Shown here: piece by piece, positions 24,370 through 33,161 of the stretch | Layout: each line of letters opens with the position of its first letter | How positions within the stretch are numbered: the stretch's first letter is position 1 | Source of the DNA: Melioribacteraceae bacterium | Lineage (GTDB): Bacteria > Bacteroidota > Ignavibacteria > Ignavibacteriales > Melioribacteraceae | Assembly (NCBI GenBank): GCA_028280855.1 | Contig: JANQLA010000310.1 | Coordinates: forward strand, 1-43,428 | Length of the DNA: 43,428 nucleotides | Reading direction: 5' to 3' | Notes under the pieces: generated by a model | Seen by the model: the letters and a program-made list of their open reading frames with translations, nothing else | Told to the model about the DNA's origin: nothing | Database searches by the model: none | Program-made: the position numbers and the translations under genes

Positions 24370-25527
24370 TCAAATTATTTCTCCTGCCCACAATTTTTCG
24401 AAAAATATTTTCCATGGAAGTATTAAAAAATTATCCACAAGCCTGGGTACAGTTTCATTACAAACAAGAATCAATTTATTAGTTGAGTATTCTTCCGCGA
24501 AAGCTTTTAATCCCTTTAAATCCTTGTTATCAATTCTACTCTTTCCTTTTACTTCAATAGCTGTCTCTCCATCGCCGAGTATATAATCTACTTCAATGCC
24601 GGTTTTAGTGCGCCAATAATTAATTGAAAAGTCTAAATCATTTAACGATCTGTATGCGTTTATTTCCAAAAAAATTAAATGCTCAAATGCTTTTCCAAAT
24701 TGTTCGCCTTTTAATTCGGTTAAATTCTTTCTAGTCAAATAGCCTGCAATGCCGACATCAAAAAGATAGAATTTTGGTGTTTTGGAAATTACCTGCCGAT
24801 TTTGATTCCTTTTAAAGGGCAGAACAAAATAACCTAACAGGGTATCAATTAGAATTTGATAATATTCTTTAACCGTTTTTGCATCAACGCCACAGTCCCT
24901 CGCAATATTTGCATAGTTCGTCATTTCGCCATGTGAATAACCGAGAGATTCAAAAAACCTTGAAAACGCGGGAATATTTCTTGTTAAACCCTCGTTAAAA
25001 ACTTCTTCTCTTAAATAATCGTTGCAATATGCTTTTAATGATCTTTCATATTGCGACTGATTGTAATGACTAGGAATAAGTCCCTTTGTTAATACTTGCA
25101 GTAAATTATACTCGTCAAATTCCGGCCATACGAGTGGAAACATTTCATAACGCCATGCTCTGCCTCCAAGCAAATTGGGCTGGCTCTTAATAAGTTTCCT
25201 TGTGCTGGAACCGCATAGAATAAAGTTCATCCTGGTATTTTCTATTAGCCAGTGAACTTCGTCAAGTATTCCCGGCGCTTTCTGAACTTCGTCTAAAATT
25301 ACGGGAAATGCTTGTGCTTTTTCATTAACCAACAACCTTTCTCTTAGTAATGATGGGCGCAATAAGTACTCATTCAACACATCTGTCTTTAAAAAATCGA
25401 TATAAACACTATTTTTAAATCGGTTTTTAAGATAAGTTGATTTACCGGTTTTCCTGGCGCCCCATAAAAATGCTGATTGATTTTTAGGTAACTCAATCTC
25501 CAATATCCTGTCAAATAGCTTAACCAT
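24370..25527 (-). CDS. AAA-type ATPase with DUF4143 domain
   Basis: A 385-residue cytoplasmic ATPase of the family annotated as ATP-binding protein/DUF4143. Walker A is WGARKTGKSTYL (about residues 23-34), Walker B is VILDEVQKAP, and an arginine sensor region follows (LCGSSTRKL). The C-terminal DUF4143 region includes YLFDVGIAGYL, KAFEHLIFLEINAY and a nuclease-like DYILGDGETAIEVKG, resembling the PD-(D/E)xK core E-D-ExK. The biological role of the family is not settled. Two direct repeats upstream of the start may be its operator. It stands alone. Confidence 0.9.
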   Translation of the reverse strand: MVKLFDRILEIELPKNQSAFLWGARKTGKSTYLKNRFKNSVYIDFLKTDVLNEYLLRPSLLRERLLVNEKAQAFPVILDEVQKAPGILDEVHWLIENTRMNFILCGSSTRKLIKSQPNLLGGRAWRYEMFPLVWPEFDEYNLLQVLTKGLIPSHYNQSQYERSLKAYCNDYLREEVFNEGLTRNIPAFSRFFESLGYSHGEMTNYANIARDCGVDAKTVKEYYQILIDTLLGYFVLPFKRNQNRQVISKTPKFYLFDVGIAGYLTRKNLTELKGEQFGKAFEHLIFLEINAYRSLNDLDFSINYWRTKTGIEVDYILGDGETAIEVKGKSRIDNKDLKGLKAFAEEYSTNKLILVCNETVPRLVDNFLILPWKIFFEKLWAGEII

Positions 25528-25535
25528 TGGGGAGA

Positions 25536-25584
25536 ATACTCCATTTTTATCTTACTAATCAGGAATATACTCCATTATTATCTT
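25536..25584 (-). promoter_or_regulatory. Two direct repeats before the DUF4143 ATPase
   Basis: ATACTCCATTTTTATCTT (25536-25553) and ATACTCCATTATTATCTT (25567-25584) differ at one base and are spaced 31 bases apart. On the minus strand they read AAGATAA-AATGGAGTAT, just before the ATG at 25527. Spacing close to three helical turns suggests binding of a dimeric or repeated regulator, perhaps the gene's own product. Confidence 0.6.
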
Positions 25585-25899
25585 GCAATCAAATGCATTT
25601 GTTACTATTAATTGAACGCCCTCTCAAAGGCGGGGGAAGCATAAAATGATATTGCGAATGTGGAGCGATTTTAATTTTTGCAACATAAAATGCTTTCTAG
25701 TATTAGGGCTCCCCGTACTATTAACTGTATCATCTATTTGGATTTCACTGCTATGCACCCAGACTGGAAAATTTACAGAACTTGAGTTCATTGTGGCATC
25801 AGATTCTCCCTGTTCGCAAACTCTTTTAATATCCCTAAAGATCATTGTTAGAATCGTTTCAATAGCTCCCGAACATTTGAGAACGTCTTCAACGGTTAT
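25585..25899. other. Intergenic stretch without a supportable gene
   Basis: A 73-codon minus-strand frame (25624-25845) contains fragments such as FRDIKRVCEQGE and is Ser/Asn-rich, but it has no ribosome site, and a plus-strand frame crosses it; neither is called. It may be a decayed gene. No other structure was seen. Confidence 0.35.
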
Positions 25900-26685
25900 T
25901 CAATTAACTTCTAAAATAAATTCGTCTCCTTTAATTTCTGCGCAATTTAAAGTCGTTTTTGCTCCATATTCTGTTAGCATATTGCCAAACACTTTATATT
26001 CAGCTTCATTATTTATGTGGTGCATGGGGAAAAAATGTTTTACATCAAACTCATTAACCAACAATAAAGCTTGATGCAAATATTGGGAGTAGTCATAGGC
26101 ATCAGAAATTGAAAAAGCAAAATCAATCTTCTCAGTTTTTGTTTTCAAATACTTGAAATCGTTTTTGTAATCAGATTTGTAATCTCCATTGAAGTATATG
26201 GTTAGCCCATCAATTGTTACCAGGAAAGCAGATTCAGGAACTCCTGAATGGTGCGAGTTTATCGTATATATTTCAATGTCCTCATCCTTATATTCCCCTC
26301 GAGGAGCTTTTAAACAATGATATTCCTTATCTGATTTATAATCCCATCCAAAGAAGTATTTTATATTCTCCACTTCATTTTCCCAATCAAAAATAACTTT
26401 GTGAAAGTGATCGATGTGCGAATGAGAAACAAATACATAAACATTGTAGTCTTTTATTTCATCCGGAATTATATAACCGGCAGCTAAATTTTTTGCAGGT
26501 TTTTGCTCACCCCAATCAAATTCATATCTCTCCCTTTCCTGGTAATCAAAAATCAAAAAATTATTATTGATTTTTACACTCCAGCCGCAATGCCCTAAAT
26601 AAGTTACTACGGATTTTGTATGGGTCTGTGCGATGAAGTTGTTGAACAAAATAGTTACTATTGATAATAATAATGTTCTTTTCAT
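25900..26685 (-). CDS. Secreted MBL-fold metallohydrolase
   Basis: A 261-residue protein with signal MKRTLLLSIVTILFNNFIAQ. The metallo-beta-lactamase metal motif HSHIDH is intact at residues 88-93, preceded by a strand VYVFVS. Later ligands are plausible in TINSHHSGVP and YFNGDYKSD (Asp) and HFFPMHH (final His). It resembles the UlaG/YtnP-like MBL branch rather than class B beta-lactamases. Its AGGAGT ribosome site overlaps the stop region of the upstream MBL gene, only six bases away, so the two are coupled. The substrate is unknown. Confidence 0.85.
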   Translation of the reverse strand: MKRTLLLSIVTILFNNFIAQTHTKSVVTYLGHCGWSVKINNNFLIFDYQERERYEFDWGEQKPAKNLAAGYIIPDEIKDYNVYVFVSHSHIDHFHKVIFDWENEVENIKYFFGWDYKSDKEYHCLKAPRGEYKDEDIEIYTINSHHSGVPESAFLVTIDGLTIYFNGDYKSDYKNDFKYLKTKTEKIDFAFSISDAYDYSQYLHQALLLVNEFDVKHFFPMHHINNEAEYKVFGNMLTEYGAKTTLNCAEIKGDEFILEVN

Positions 26686-26691
26686 ATCAAT

Positions 26692-27729
26692 CTAACTCCT
26701 TTGTTTCCAGAAAGCTTTTATATTTTTCTTGTGAAAGTTTTGTATTCCTTTATCTGAATGTCCAAGTTCTTTTAAATACAGGTATTTCTCCTTAATCGGA
26801 TTACTATCAATGAATTCAGAAATAGTTATCCCTTGCTGTTTGGCTTTATTGACAGACTCCCATAAATTGGCAATGTAGTCTCTCCATAGAATGAGTTTCT
26901 TCCTGTCCCAAAACTCTTTATGAGCAGGTATAACAGTTTTAATCGTATATTTTCCATCTAACAAGGTATTTAATACATTCAGGAAGTTTGGCACATTTAA
27001 CGTATCCTTAAGAGCAAACATCGGATAAAATAGGCGATCCATAAATATATCGCCAGTCATTAATAATCCTTCTTCTTCAACAAGAATAAAAATATCTGAA
27101 ACTGAATGAGCCGGGCCAACATAGAAAAGTTTAATGCGAATATCTTCTAAGTCGAGTGTTAAAGTATCTTCAAAAGTAATTGTTGGAGGGGTTGGCTTAA
27201 AATCTTTACTTAGTCCATCAATAAACCTGGTTCTGAAAGCTATGTACTCTTGTAGGTATTTTTTGCGTGCAGAATCAGGGTTTGAATTCTCAAGTTCATC
27301 AATATGTTTTTGCCGGTGTTTTTTATTGCTTTCAATTGTTCCATCAATATCCCTTGTGCTTTTTAGCAATGCTTCTTCAAAACTTGTGTGTCCCACTATC
27401 TCAGCATCGCTAAAAACCTGGTTTCCCCATGCATGATCAAAATCGTGATGCGTATTAATTAGGTAAGCAAAATCGGATCTGTTAAATTCCTGAACGATTA
27501 ATTCTCGTACTCTTCCAGCGGTTATCGGCGAGCACATGGCATCAATGACTACAATTCCTTTTTGGGTTTGGATCGCAATTACGTTATTGTTGATTGACGA
27601 CTTTTCAGTAAAAACTGCAACCCTATCGCTAATACGGTTTACTGTAATATAATCTTCGGATTGACCCAGTGTCGTACTAGAGGCTATTATTGAAAATAAG
27701 AGAGTTAGTATGCCTGTTAGTAACTTCAT
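26692..27729 (-). CDS. Secreted MBL-fold hydrolase with altered metal motif
   Basis: A 345-residue exported protein (signal about residues 1-22) of the class B-like MBL branch: GIVVIDAMCSP, then NTHHDFDHAWGN, GPAHSVSDIFILV, LLMTGDIFMD and VIPAHKEFW. The family motif is HxHxDH; here it reads H94-H95-D96-F97-D98-H99, so the second metal histidine is replaced by Asp96 or the register is shifted. The other ligands (the later His residues and Asp) are in place. The N-terminal half has an insert of about 45 residues (TRDIDGTIESNKKHR). It is the first gene of a two-gene unit with 25900-26685. Confidence 0.85.
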   Translation of the reverse strand: MKLLTGILTLLFSIIASSTTLGQSEDYITVNRISDRVAVFTEKSSINNNVIAIQTQKGIVVIDAMCSPITAGRVRELIVQEFNRSDFAYLINTHHDFDHAWGNQVFSDAEIVGHTSFEEALLKSTRDIDGTIESNKKHRQKHIDELENSNPDSARKKYLQEYIAFRTRFIDGLSKDFKPTPPTITFEDTLTLDLEDIRIKLFYVGPAHSVSDIFILVEEEGLLMTGDIFMDRLFYPMFALKDTLNVPNFLNVLNTLLDGKYTIKTVIPAHKEFWDRKKLILWRDYIANLWESVNKAKQQGITISEFIDSNPIKEKYLYLKELGHSDKGIQNFHKKNIKAFWKQRS

Positions 27730-27946
27730 TTATTTAAGCCGTCTTGTTGTGAAATTAATTAAAAACTAGTCAATTGCCCCAACAAATTTGAAAGTTTATA
27801 CCTCATACAGGTTTTTCAAGGTCCTATTTACTTACCAGTTTATAAGAATTTAGCGTTCGATAATAATTGAACGTATCTTCTTACTTAATAAAGCCCCGGT
27901 ATAGCCAATTATAAATGACTAACAAAGTATTCAGATCAAAGAACTA

Positions 27947-29764
27947 TTATCTTGTAATAAATCTCTCTTTATGCAGCTCTTCAATTGAAGCAAGTATTTC
28001 CTCAATTTTAACAAGTTTCCCGGCCGGGTAATTTTCCGCGGGCTTAAGTTCCAATGCTTTCTCAAAATGTTTTTTAGCATTTATATAATCTCTCTCGGCC
28101 AAACATTTTTCACCATTATCGATGCTTGTTTTATATGCCATATCAATTTCGGGCTGAAGTTTTTTCATTTTAATTTTATCGCCGTCAACCTTCGCAATCA
28201 GCTTTTTGAACTCCTCGGGATATCCCACACGTATCGGCTTTCCGTACTCGTCTTTAACAACGCCGTCCATGTATTTCATGTTTACGTATTCAAAAAACTT
28301 TTTCCATGTGTTGTAAGTATTATTACCGCACTCAATTGAATAGTTTGTTAAATAATCGATTGCTTCGCCTCGTGACTTATTCAGCAATGATTTAGCAGTC
28401 TTTTCAATTGTTTCCTGGCGGGTTAAATAAAGTCCTTCCAATTCATTTTGTTTTCTTTGTATGTCTTCAATAATTAAAGAATAGCGCGGATAAGCAAAGT
28501 TAGATACGGCGTTGAATACCCAGAATACGGAATCCCAGCTAAATTCGCCGAGAGAAGCTAATCCAACTTTATAATTGTACGGTAACTCTGTCATGGATGA
28601 ATACATTGGAGAATAGAGGGTCATATAAGTATCATCAACGCCAAACCAAAGAACACCCCCGATTTCATCCGGTAAATGCGAGCGTGCTTGTGATACAAAT
28701 GAGAACCCCGTTTGATAAGTGGATATTGGTCTTTCGTTAAAATACTTTACACCGTCAACCGTAAATGATAACGGACTGCACCTGTAAGGCATTTCGTAAG
28801 GCCCGGCTGCAACTCCTTTAGTCATGTCGAGCTCGGTACCTTCGTAATGATCGCGCATTAGCTGCATAACATCATGCACCGAAATTTTTTCGTCAGGCTT
28901 TATCCATAGCGGCATTCGTTCAAGTGTTTCACCTTTTATGTAAGGTAGATGGGAATCCATCGTATCGTTTACACGACGGAACATAGACCAAACCCTGGCA
29001 TCGCAGTAGCGGATTCCGCCAAAGTCTAATGGATTATAAGCTGCTGCAAAATCAAACTCTTCGTCGCTTCCGCTAAAGTATCCTCTCTTGCGGGCAAATG
29101 AAATTACATCTTCGGAATAAATGCAATTTTCGGGATCATCCAATGGGAAAGTTGTAATACGCGCCTGGTTTGCGTGACCGCTTATGTAACCGTCGGGTAC
29201 TTTACGCGCCACCCAAACAGCACCTTTAACACCGGGACCTTTGCCGATCATTTCCATAATCCATGCTTCGTTTTTATCGGCAATCGAAAATGATTCGCCT
29301 GAACTATAGTAGCCGTGCTCGTTAACTAAGTCGATCATTATCTTTATTGCCTCTCGCGCCGTAGTGGCTCTTTGGAGAGTAATGTAGATTAAACTACCGT
29401 AATCAATAATACCTTCAGGATTAATAAGCTCCTTGCGGCCGGTAAAAGTAGTTTCGCCAATTGCAACCTGGTGTTCGTTCATGTTACCTACTACATTGTA
29501 TGTAACGCGTGCCTGTGGAATTGTGCCTAGGTACTTGCCCGTGTCCCATTCAAAAACCTGTATTGTTGCGCCTTCAGGATACACCCCAGCTTTATAATGG
29601 TATAACTCACCATACATTTCGTAGGAATCAGCGGAATAAGTTATCATTACCGATCCGTCGGTACTTGCACCTTTTGTTACAATAAGGTTTGTGCAAGCGC
29701 GATAGTTATTTAGAGAGCTTCCAAGAATTATAAATATTGTTAAAATTAGGTATTGTTTTGTCAT
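27947..29764 (-). CDS. C69 family dipeptidase
   Basis: A 605-residue Ntn-hydrolase. The signal peptide ends just before CTNLIVTKGASTDGS, so the new N-terminal Cys is the nucleophile, as in PepD-type dipeptidases. Middle motifs fit the family: YNVVGNMNEHQVAIGETT, shortened to VGNMNEHQVAIGE, then KNEAWIMEMIG and HANQARITTF. The last 100 residues are charged and helical with a TPR-like stretch (KHFEKALELKPAENYPAGK). It releases dipeptides in the periplasm or outside, complementing peptide uptake. There is no Shine-Dalgarno site. It is monocistronic. Confidence 0.92.
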   Translation of the reverse strand: MTKQYLILTIFIILGSSLNNYRACTNLIVTKGASTDGSVMITYSADSYEMYGELYHYKAGVYPEGATIQVFEWDTGKYLGTIPQARVTYNVVGNMNEHQVAIGETTFTGRKELINPEGIIDYGSLIYITLQRATTAREAIKIMIDLVNEHGYYSSGESFSIADKNEAWIMEMIGKGPGVKGAVWVARKVPDGYISGHANQARITTFPLDDPENCIYSEDVISFARKRGYFSGSDEEFDFAAAYNPLDFGGIRYCDARVWSMFRRVNDTMDSHLPYIKGETLERMPLWIKPDEKISVHDVMQLMRDHYEGTELDMTKGVAAGPYEMPYRCSPLSFTVDGVKYFNERPISTYQTGFSFVSQARSHLPDEIGGVLWFGVDDTYMTLYSPMYSSMTELPYNYKVGLASLGEFSWDSVFWVFNAVSNFAYPRYSLIIEDIQRKQNELEGLYLTRQETIEKTAKSLLNKSRGEAIDYLTNYSIECGNNTYNTWKKFFEYVNMKYMDGVVKDEYGKPIRVGYPEEFKKLIAKVDGDKIKMKKLQPEIDMAYKTSIDNGEKCLAERDYINAKKHFEKALELKPAENYPAGKLVKIEEILASIEELHKERFITR

Positions 29765-29924
29765 TGCTAGTCCAAAATATTTTATTATATGATATTCAAA
29801 ATTAGCAAAAAGGATATGTAAATCGAAGTTAAAACGGATTTAGTATAGCTTGTGTCGGATTATTATCGGCGCGTTCTTTATTTTTTTAAGATTATTGCAG
29901 TGCAGAAAAAAAATCGTAGCAAGA

Positions 29925-30446
29925 CTACTTTATAACAATTTGCAAATGCATCCCCAAACCGGTTTCTATTATTTTTTGCAAAGTTGATAGTTCGATGTCG
30001 GACCTGTCATTCTCAATCCTGGAAATATATGTTCGGGTTGTACCGCTCATCTTTGCAAGTTCTTCCTGAGTGAGACCGGACTTTAATCGAGCTTGCTTAA
30101 TCTTTTTGCCTATTTGAATTTTTGATACTGAATGGTCGGGGATACTAAACTTTAATAAAATGTCGGCGCCTATTTCGAAAGGAACCAACTTCTTTTCTTT
30201 GTTGCGTAGTGTAATGTATTGAATAACATTATTCCATGATAAAGTATTATTATTCACAATAACTTTCGATAACTCTTGAGGTTTGTATAAAATACCTGCC
30301 GGAGAGCGTTTAGATATGCCAAGTTTCTTCAAAACATGATTGAAATTGATCGTTCTGGATTCACCATTATTAAAAACTACTGAAATATTTAAACCATCAA
30401 TCCAGTTTATTTTTAGTATCCTCGGTAATTTTATCTTCGTTCTCAT
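29925..30446 (-). CDS. DUF2442 protein fused to XRE-type HTH domain
   Basis: A 173-residue protein. Residues 1-90 match DUF2442 (WIDGLNISVVFNNGESRTIN, shortened to its core DGLNISVVFNNGE, then FNHVLKKLG). The C-terminal 65 residues are a Cro/CI-type helix-turn-helix (IKQARLKSGLTQEELAKMSG, here KSGLTQEELAKMSGTT, then YISRIENDRSDIELSTLQKI). The ATG at 30446 overlaps the stop of the upstream DUF4160 gene (ATGA), which fixes the start. The pair looks like a toxin-antitoxin or autoregulated unit in which this is the DNA-binding partner. Confidence 0.85.
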   Translation of the reverse strand: MRTKIKLPRILKINWIDGLNISVVFNNGESRTINFNHVLKKLGISKRSPAGILYKPQELSKVIVNNNTLSWNNVIQYITLRNKEKKLVPFEIGADILLKFSIPDHSVSKIQIGKKIKQARLKSGLTQEELAKMSGTTRTYISRIENDRSDIELSTLQKIIETGLGMHLQIVIK

Positions 30447-30679
30447 TTTAATTCGGGATTTAATTCGTAAAATACTTCTTTCGCCCATTCAGAATTTTCG
30501 GAAAACCATAGCATTACTTGCTTAAGTTGTCTTGACGGTAACTCCCCAGCATATATTTCTAATTCACTAATCGTAATTAAAGCTTCGTACTCATTATAAG
30601 CAGCATGTATATGCGGCGGTCTGTGATCTCCATTATAGATATAAATTTTGATACCATTAAAACTATCGATTAGCGGCAT
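30443..30679 (-). CDS. DUF4160 protein
   Basis: A 78-residue protein with the family pattern GIKIYIYNGDHRPPHIHAAYNEYEA near the start, including the RPPHIHA motif, and WFSENSEWAKEVFYELNP at the end. DUF4160 genes are usually followed by DUF2442 genes, as here, with an ATGA overlap. The pair has been proposed elsewhere to be toxin-antitoxin-like; no activity can be read from sequence. There is no clear ribosome site. Confidence 0.88.
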   Translation of the reverse strand: MPLIDSFNGIKIYIYNGDHRPPHIHAAYNEYEALITISELEIYAGELPSRQLKQVMLWFSENSEWAKEVFYELNPELK

Positions 30680-30779
30680 TTTATTTTTATCGCTAATGTA
30701 TCTAATTAGGTACGCAATTGCAAGATTTTATGGAGTTGAATGATGCCATAGTTGTCTGGTCGACCATTTAAAGAAGAGA

Positions 30780-31184
30780 TTATTTTATCGATATCTGATA
30801 CGCTGAATGAATCAAGCCAAGTAATTCAGAAGTAATATCAGAAGTCTCGGTTACTTTTATTACATGATAGATTTTCGATTTCGAATTCTGCATTCTTTTG
30901 TAGATACCTTTATAGTTACTTTCAAAATCCAGAAATAATCCCAGCTCTAATCCATAACGCCTTGCATAAATTACTGCAAAGGCAACTTTGCCCGAAAACG
31001 TAATGGCTTTGCTTGATGTCTTGATATCGAATTCACCTATTTCATTTATGCCGTCAAGAAGTTCGTTGTACAGTGCGATCAATTTAGGATCAAATCTCAG
31101 AAGTACCTCGACCGGATTTGATTCGCATTTATGCGATTGGTTCTGTTTTGCATATCGCTTACCGCAGTTTTTGCATTTCCACAT
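30780..31184 (-). CDS. Zinc-ribbon protein with DUF5655-type domain
   Basis: A 134-residue protein beginning WKCKNCGKRYAKQNQSHKC, where four Cys/His can hold zinc (CxxC...HxC), followed by a domain of about 100 residues (LLDGINEIGEFDIKTSSKAI, shortened to EIGEFDIKTSSKAITF, then FAVIYARRYGLELGLFLD) resembling DUF5655. The family is of unknown role and may bind nucleic acid or nucleotides. It stands alone on the minus strand, 100 bases upstream of the DUF4160 gene. Confidence 0.78.
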   Translation of the reverse strand: MWKCKNCGKRYAKQNQSHKCESNPVEVLLRFDPKLIALYNELLDGINEIGEFDIKTSSKAITFSGKVAFAVIYARRYGLELGLFLDFESNYKGIYKRMQNSKSKIYHVIKVTETSDITSELLGLIHSAYQISIK

Positions 31185-31399
31185 TGCTTAATGCTCTTTT
31201 AATAGTTTTAGAATAGGATTGAATACTTTCTCCGATTCGAGAATTAACTTTGCCAGGTTTATTTAAGTTTGGCCAATCTAATAAATTCCATATTGATTTT
31301 TGCTGCCTGTTAAATTCATAATTTGATACAAGACTCTTAAATCGTTATTTTGTGAATACCTTTCCCGGTATTGCTTATCAACAAACTAATGGAGTTGTT

Positions 31400-32368
31400 A
31401 TGGCAGTAAAAGCAAGAGACTTCAGGTATTCCGATCAACCCGAACCCCATAAAGCACGCACCAAAGAAATACTTAAAGCTCATCCTGAGGTAAGAGAATT
31501 GATTTCCAGAAACCCTTATAGCTTCCTACTTATATTGTTTGTAGTTGCAAGCCAGGTAACAATCGCAATACTGCTTAGCGGGCAAGCATGGTGGTGGGCT
31601 ATTATAATCGGGTGGTTTGTTGGAGCTTTTGCTAATCATGCTTTGTTTGTTTTGATTCACGAAGCAGCTCACAACCTGATCTTTAAAAACCGTACTTTGA
31701 ATTATATATCCGGAATTATTGCAGACATTCCCAATGTTTTACCGAGCGCTATTTCATTCCGTTCGTATCACCTAAAGCACCATTCTTTTCAAGGTGTTTA
31801 TGAACTTGATGCCGACCTGGCAAGCAAGTGGGAAGCGAAGCTTATCGGCGGTTCATTTGTGGGAAAAGCGCTTTGGGAAATTCTATTCCCGGTGTTCCAG
31901 GCATTGCGGACATCACGGCTAAAAGAAATCGAATTTATGAATGTCTGGGTGCTTGTTAACTGGGTTGTTGTATTCGGATTTGACGCATTGATGATTTATT
32001 TCTTCGGATGGACAGCATTCCTCTATTTCGTTTTTTCATTTGCATTTTCCATAGGCTTTCATCCGCTTGGTGCAAGGTGGATACAGGAACATTTTCTTAC
32101 TTACCCTCCGCAGGAAACTTACAGTTATTATGGTCACTTGAATGTTCCTGCGCTTAATGTTGGTTACCATAACGAACATCACGATTTTCCTTCAGTGGCT
32201 TGGAACAATCTTAGGAAATTGAAAGCAACAGCACCCGAGTTTTATGATAAGCTGGTTTATCACAAATCTTGGTTTAAACTTTGGCTGCGCTTTTTGTTTG
32301 ACCCTGATCTGTCTCTTTATTCCAGAATGGTGAGGTCAAATAGGGGAGGAGTACAGGTAACAAAGTAA
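31400..32368 (+). CDS. Sphingolipid delta-4 desaturase-like fatty acid desaturase
   Basis: A 322-residue membrane di-iron desaturase strikingly like eukaryotic DEGS (dihydroceramide delta-4 desaturase). The three histidine boxes are HEAAH (87-91), HLKHH (124-128) and HNEHH (257-261). The family-specific features are the N-terminal FRYSDQPEPHKART, GFHPLGARWIQEHF, QETYSYYGHLN and NVGYHNEHHDFP, and a C-terminal SLYSRMVR. ATG at 31400 is used because GGAG lies before it; a GTG at 31352 lacks a site. It would add a trans double bond to a ceramide base or related lipid, if this organism makes sphingolipids. It converges on glpF with 29 bases between. Confidence 0.9.
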   Translation: MAVKARDFRYSDQPEPHKARTKEILKAHPEVRELISRNPYSFLLILFVVASQVTIAILLSGQAWWWAIIIGWFVGAFANHALFVLIHEAAHNLIFKNRTLNYISGIIADIPNVLPSAISFRSYHLKHHSFQGVYELDADLASKWEAKLIGGSFVGKALWEILFPVFQALRTSRLKEIEFMNVWVLVNWVVVFGFDALMIYFFGWTAFLYFVFSFAFSIGFHPLGARWIQEHFLTYPPQETYSYYGHLNVPALNVGYHNEHHDFPSVAWNNLRKLKATAPEFYDKLVYHKSWFKLWLRFLFDPDLSLYSRMVRSNRGGVQVTK

Positions 32369-32397
32369 TCTATGTGCCGGACTAATAGGTTATTTTT

Positions 32398-33105
32398 CTA
32401 CAATAAAAACATATAGACCCAGGACGCAATAACTGCGCCAATGATTGGGCCGAGTACCGGGACCCAGGAATACTGCCAGTCGGCATCCCGCTTATTTTTA
32501 ATCGGTAGAATTGAATGTATAATTCTAGGTCCTAAATCTCTTGCAGGATTAATTGCATAACCGGTTGTTCCTCCTAATGACAGACCAATTGCAAAAACTA
32601 GTAATGAAACAGGCAAAGCATCCAATGATCCGATTCCAACTTCCGGGGCAGCAATAAATAAAACACCAAAAATCAAAATAAACGTTCCGATAATTTCCGA
32701 GATAAGATTGTTAGGATATGATCTGATTGCCGGGGAAGTACAAAATACGGCAAGTTTGGAATCTTTATCATCCGTCTGGTCAAAATGTTGCCTGTAATGT
32801 ATCCAAACTAAAGTCGCTCCGATACATGCGCCTAGCATTTGTCCAAGTATATATACAGGAACGTTTGCCCAGGCAAATTTCCCGGCTACTGCGAGCCCGA
32901 TTGTAACTGCAGGATTGATATGAGCGCCGCTTATTCCGCCTACTGAAAATACGGCAACAAAAACTGCCATTGCCCAGCCAAATGTAATAACAATCCATCC
33001 TGAAGCACTTCCCTTGGAGTTTTTAAGTACAACATTAGCTACAACACCGTCTCCTAAAATAATTAGCAACATTGTGCCTACTATTTCACCAATAAATGGA
33101 CTCAT
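32398..33105 (-). CDS. glpF: Aquaglyceroporin
   Basis: A 235-residue inner-membrane channel for glycerol. Both NPA boxes are present: SGAHINPAVTI and GYAINPARDLGPR; the Asp after the second NPAR is the mark of glycerol-conducting members. Six membrane segments can be counted. The ATG at 33105 is chosen over TTG at 33117 because GGAG lies just before it. It follows glpK by 56 bases and should be cotranscribed with it. Confidence 0.93.
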   Translation of the reverse strand: MSPFIGEIVGTMLLIILGDGVVANVVLKNSKGSASGWIVITFGWAMAVFVAVFSVGGISGAHINPAVTIGLAVAGKFAWANVPVYILGQMLGACIGATLVWIHYRQHFDQTDDKDSKLAVFCTSPAIRSYPNNLISEIIGTFILIFGVLFIAAPEVGIGSLDALPVSLLVFAIGLSLGGTTGYAINPARDLGPRIIHSILPIKNKRDADWQYSWVPVLGPIIGAVIASWVYMFLL

Positions 33106-33161
33106 ATTCTTCTCCAATAATAATTATTTCAAAATAATTTAATGAGTTCAAGACACTTATA

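Noticed and set aside
25624..26074. Overlapping plus- and minus-strand frames in the gap after the DUF4143 ATPase
   Set aside because: Neither has a start signal or recognisable motif, and the plus-strand one runs into the MBL gene in antisense.
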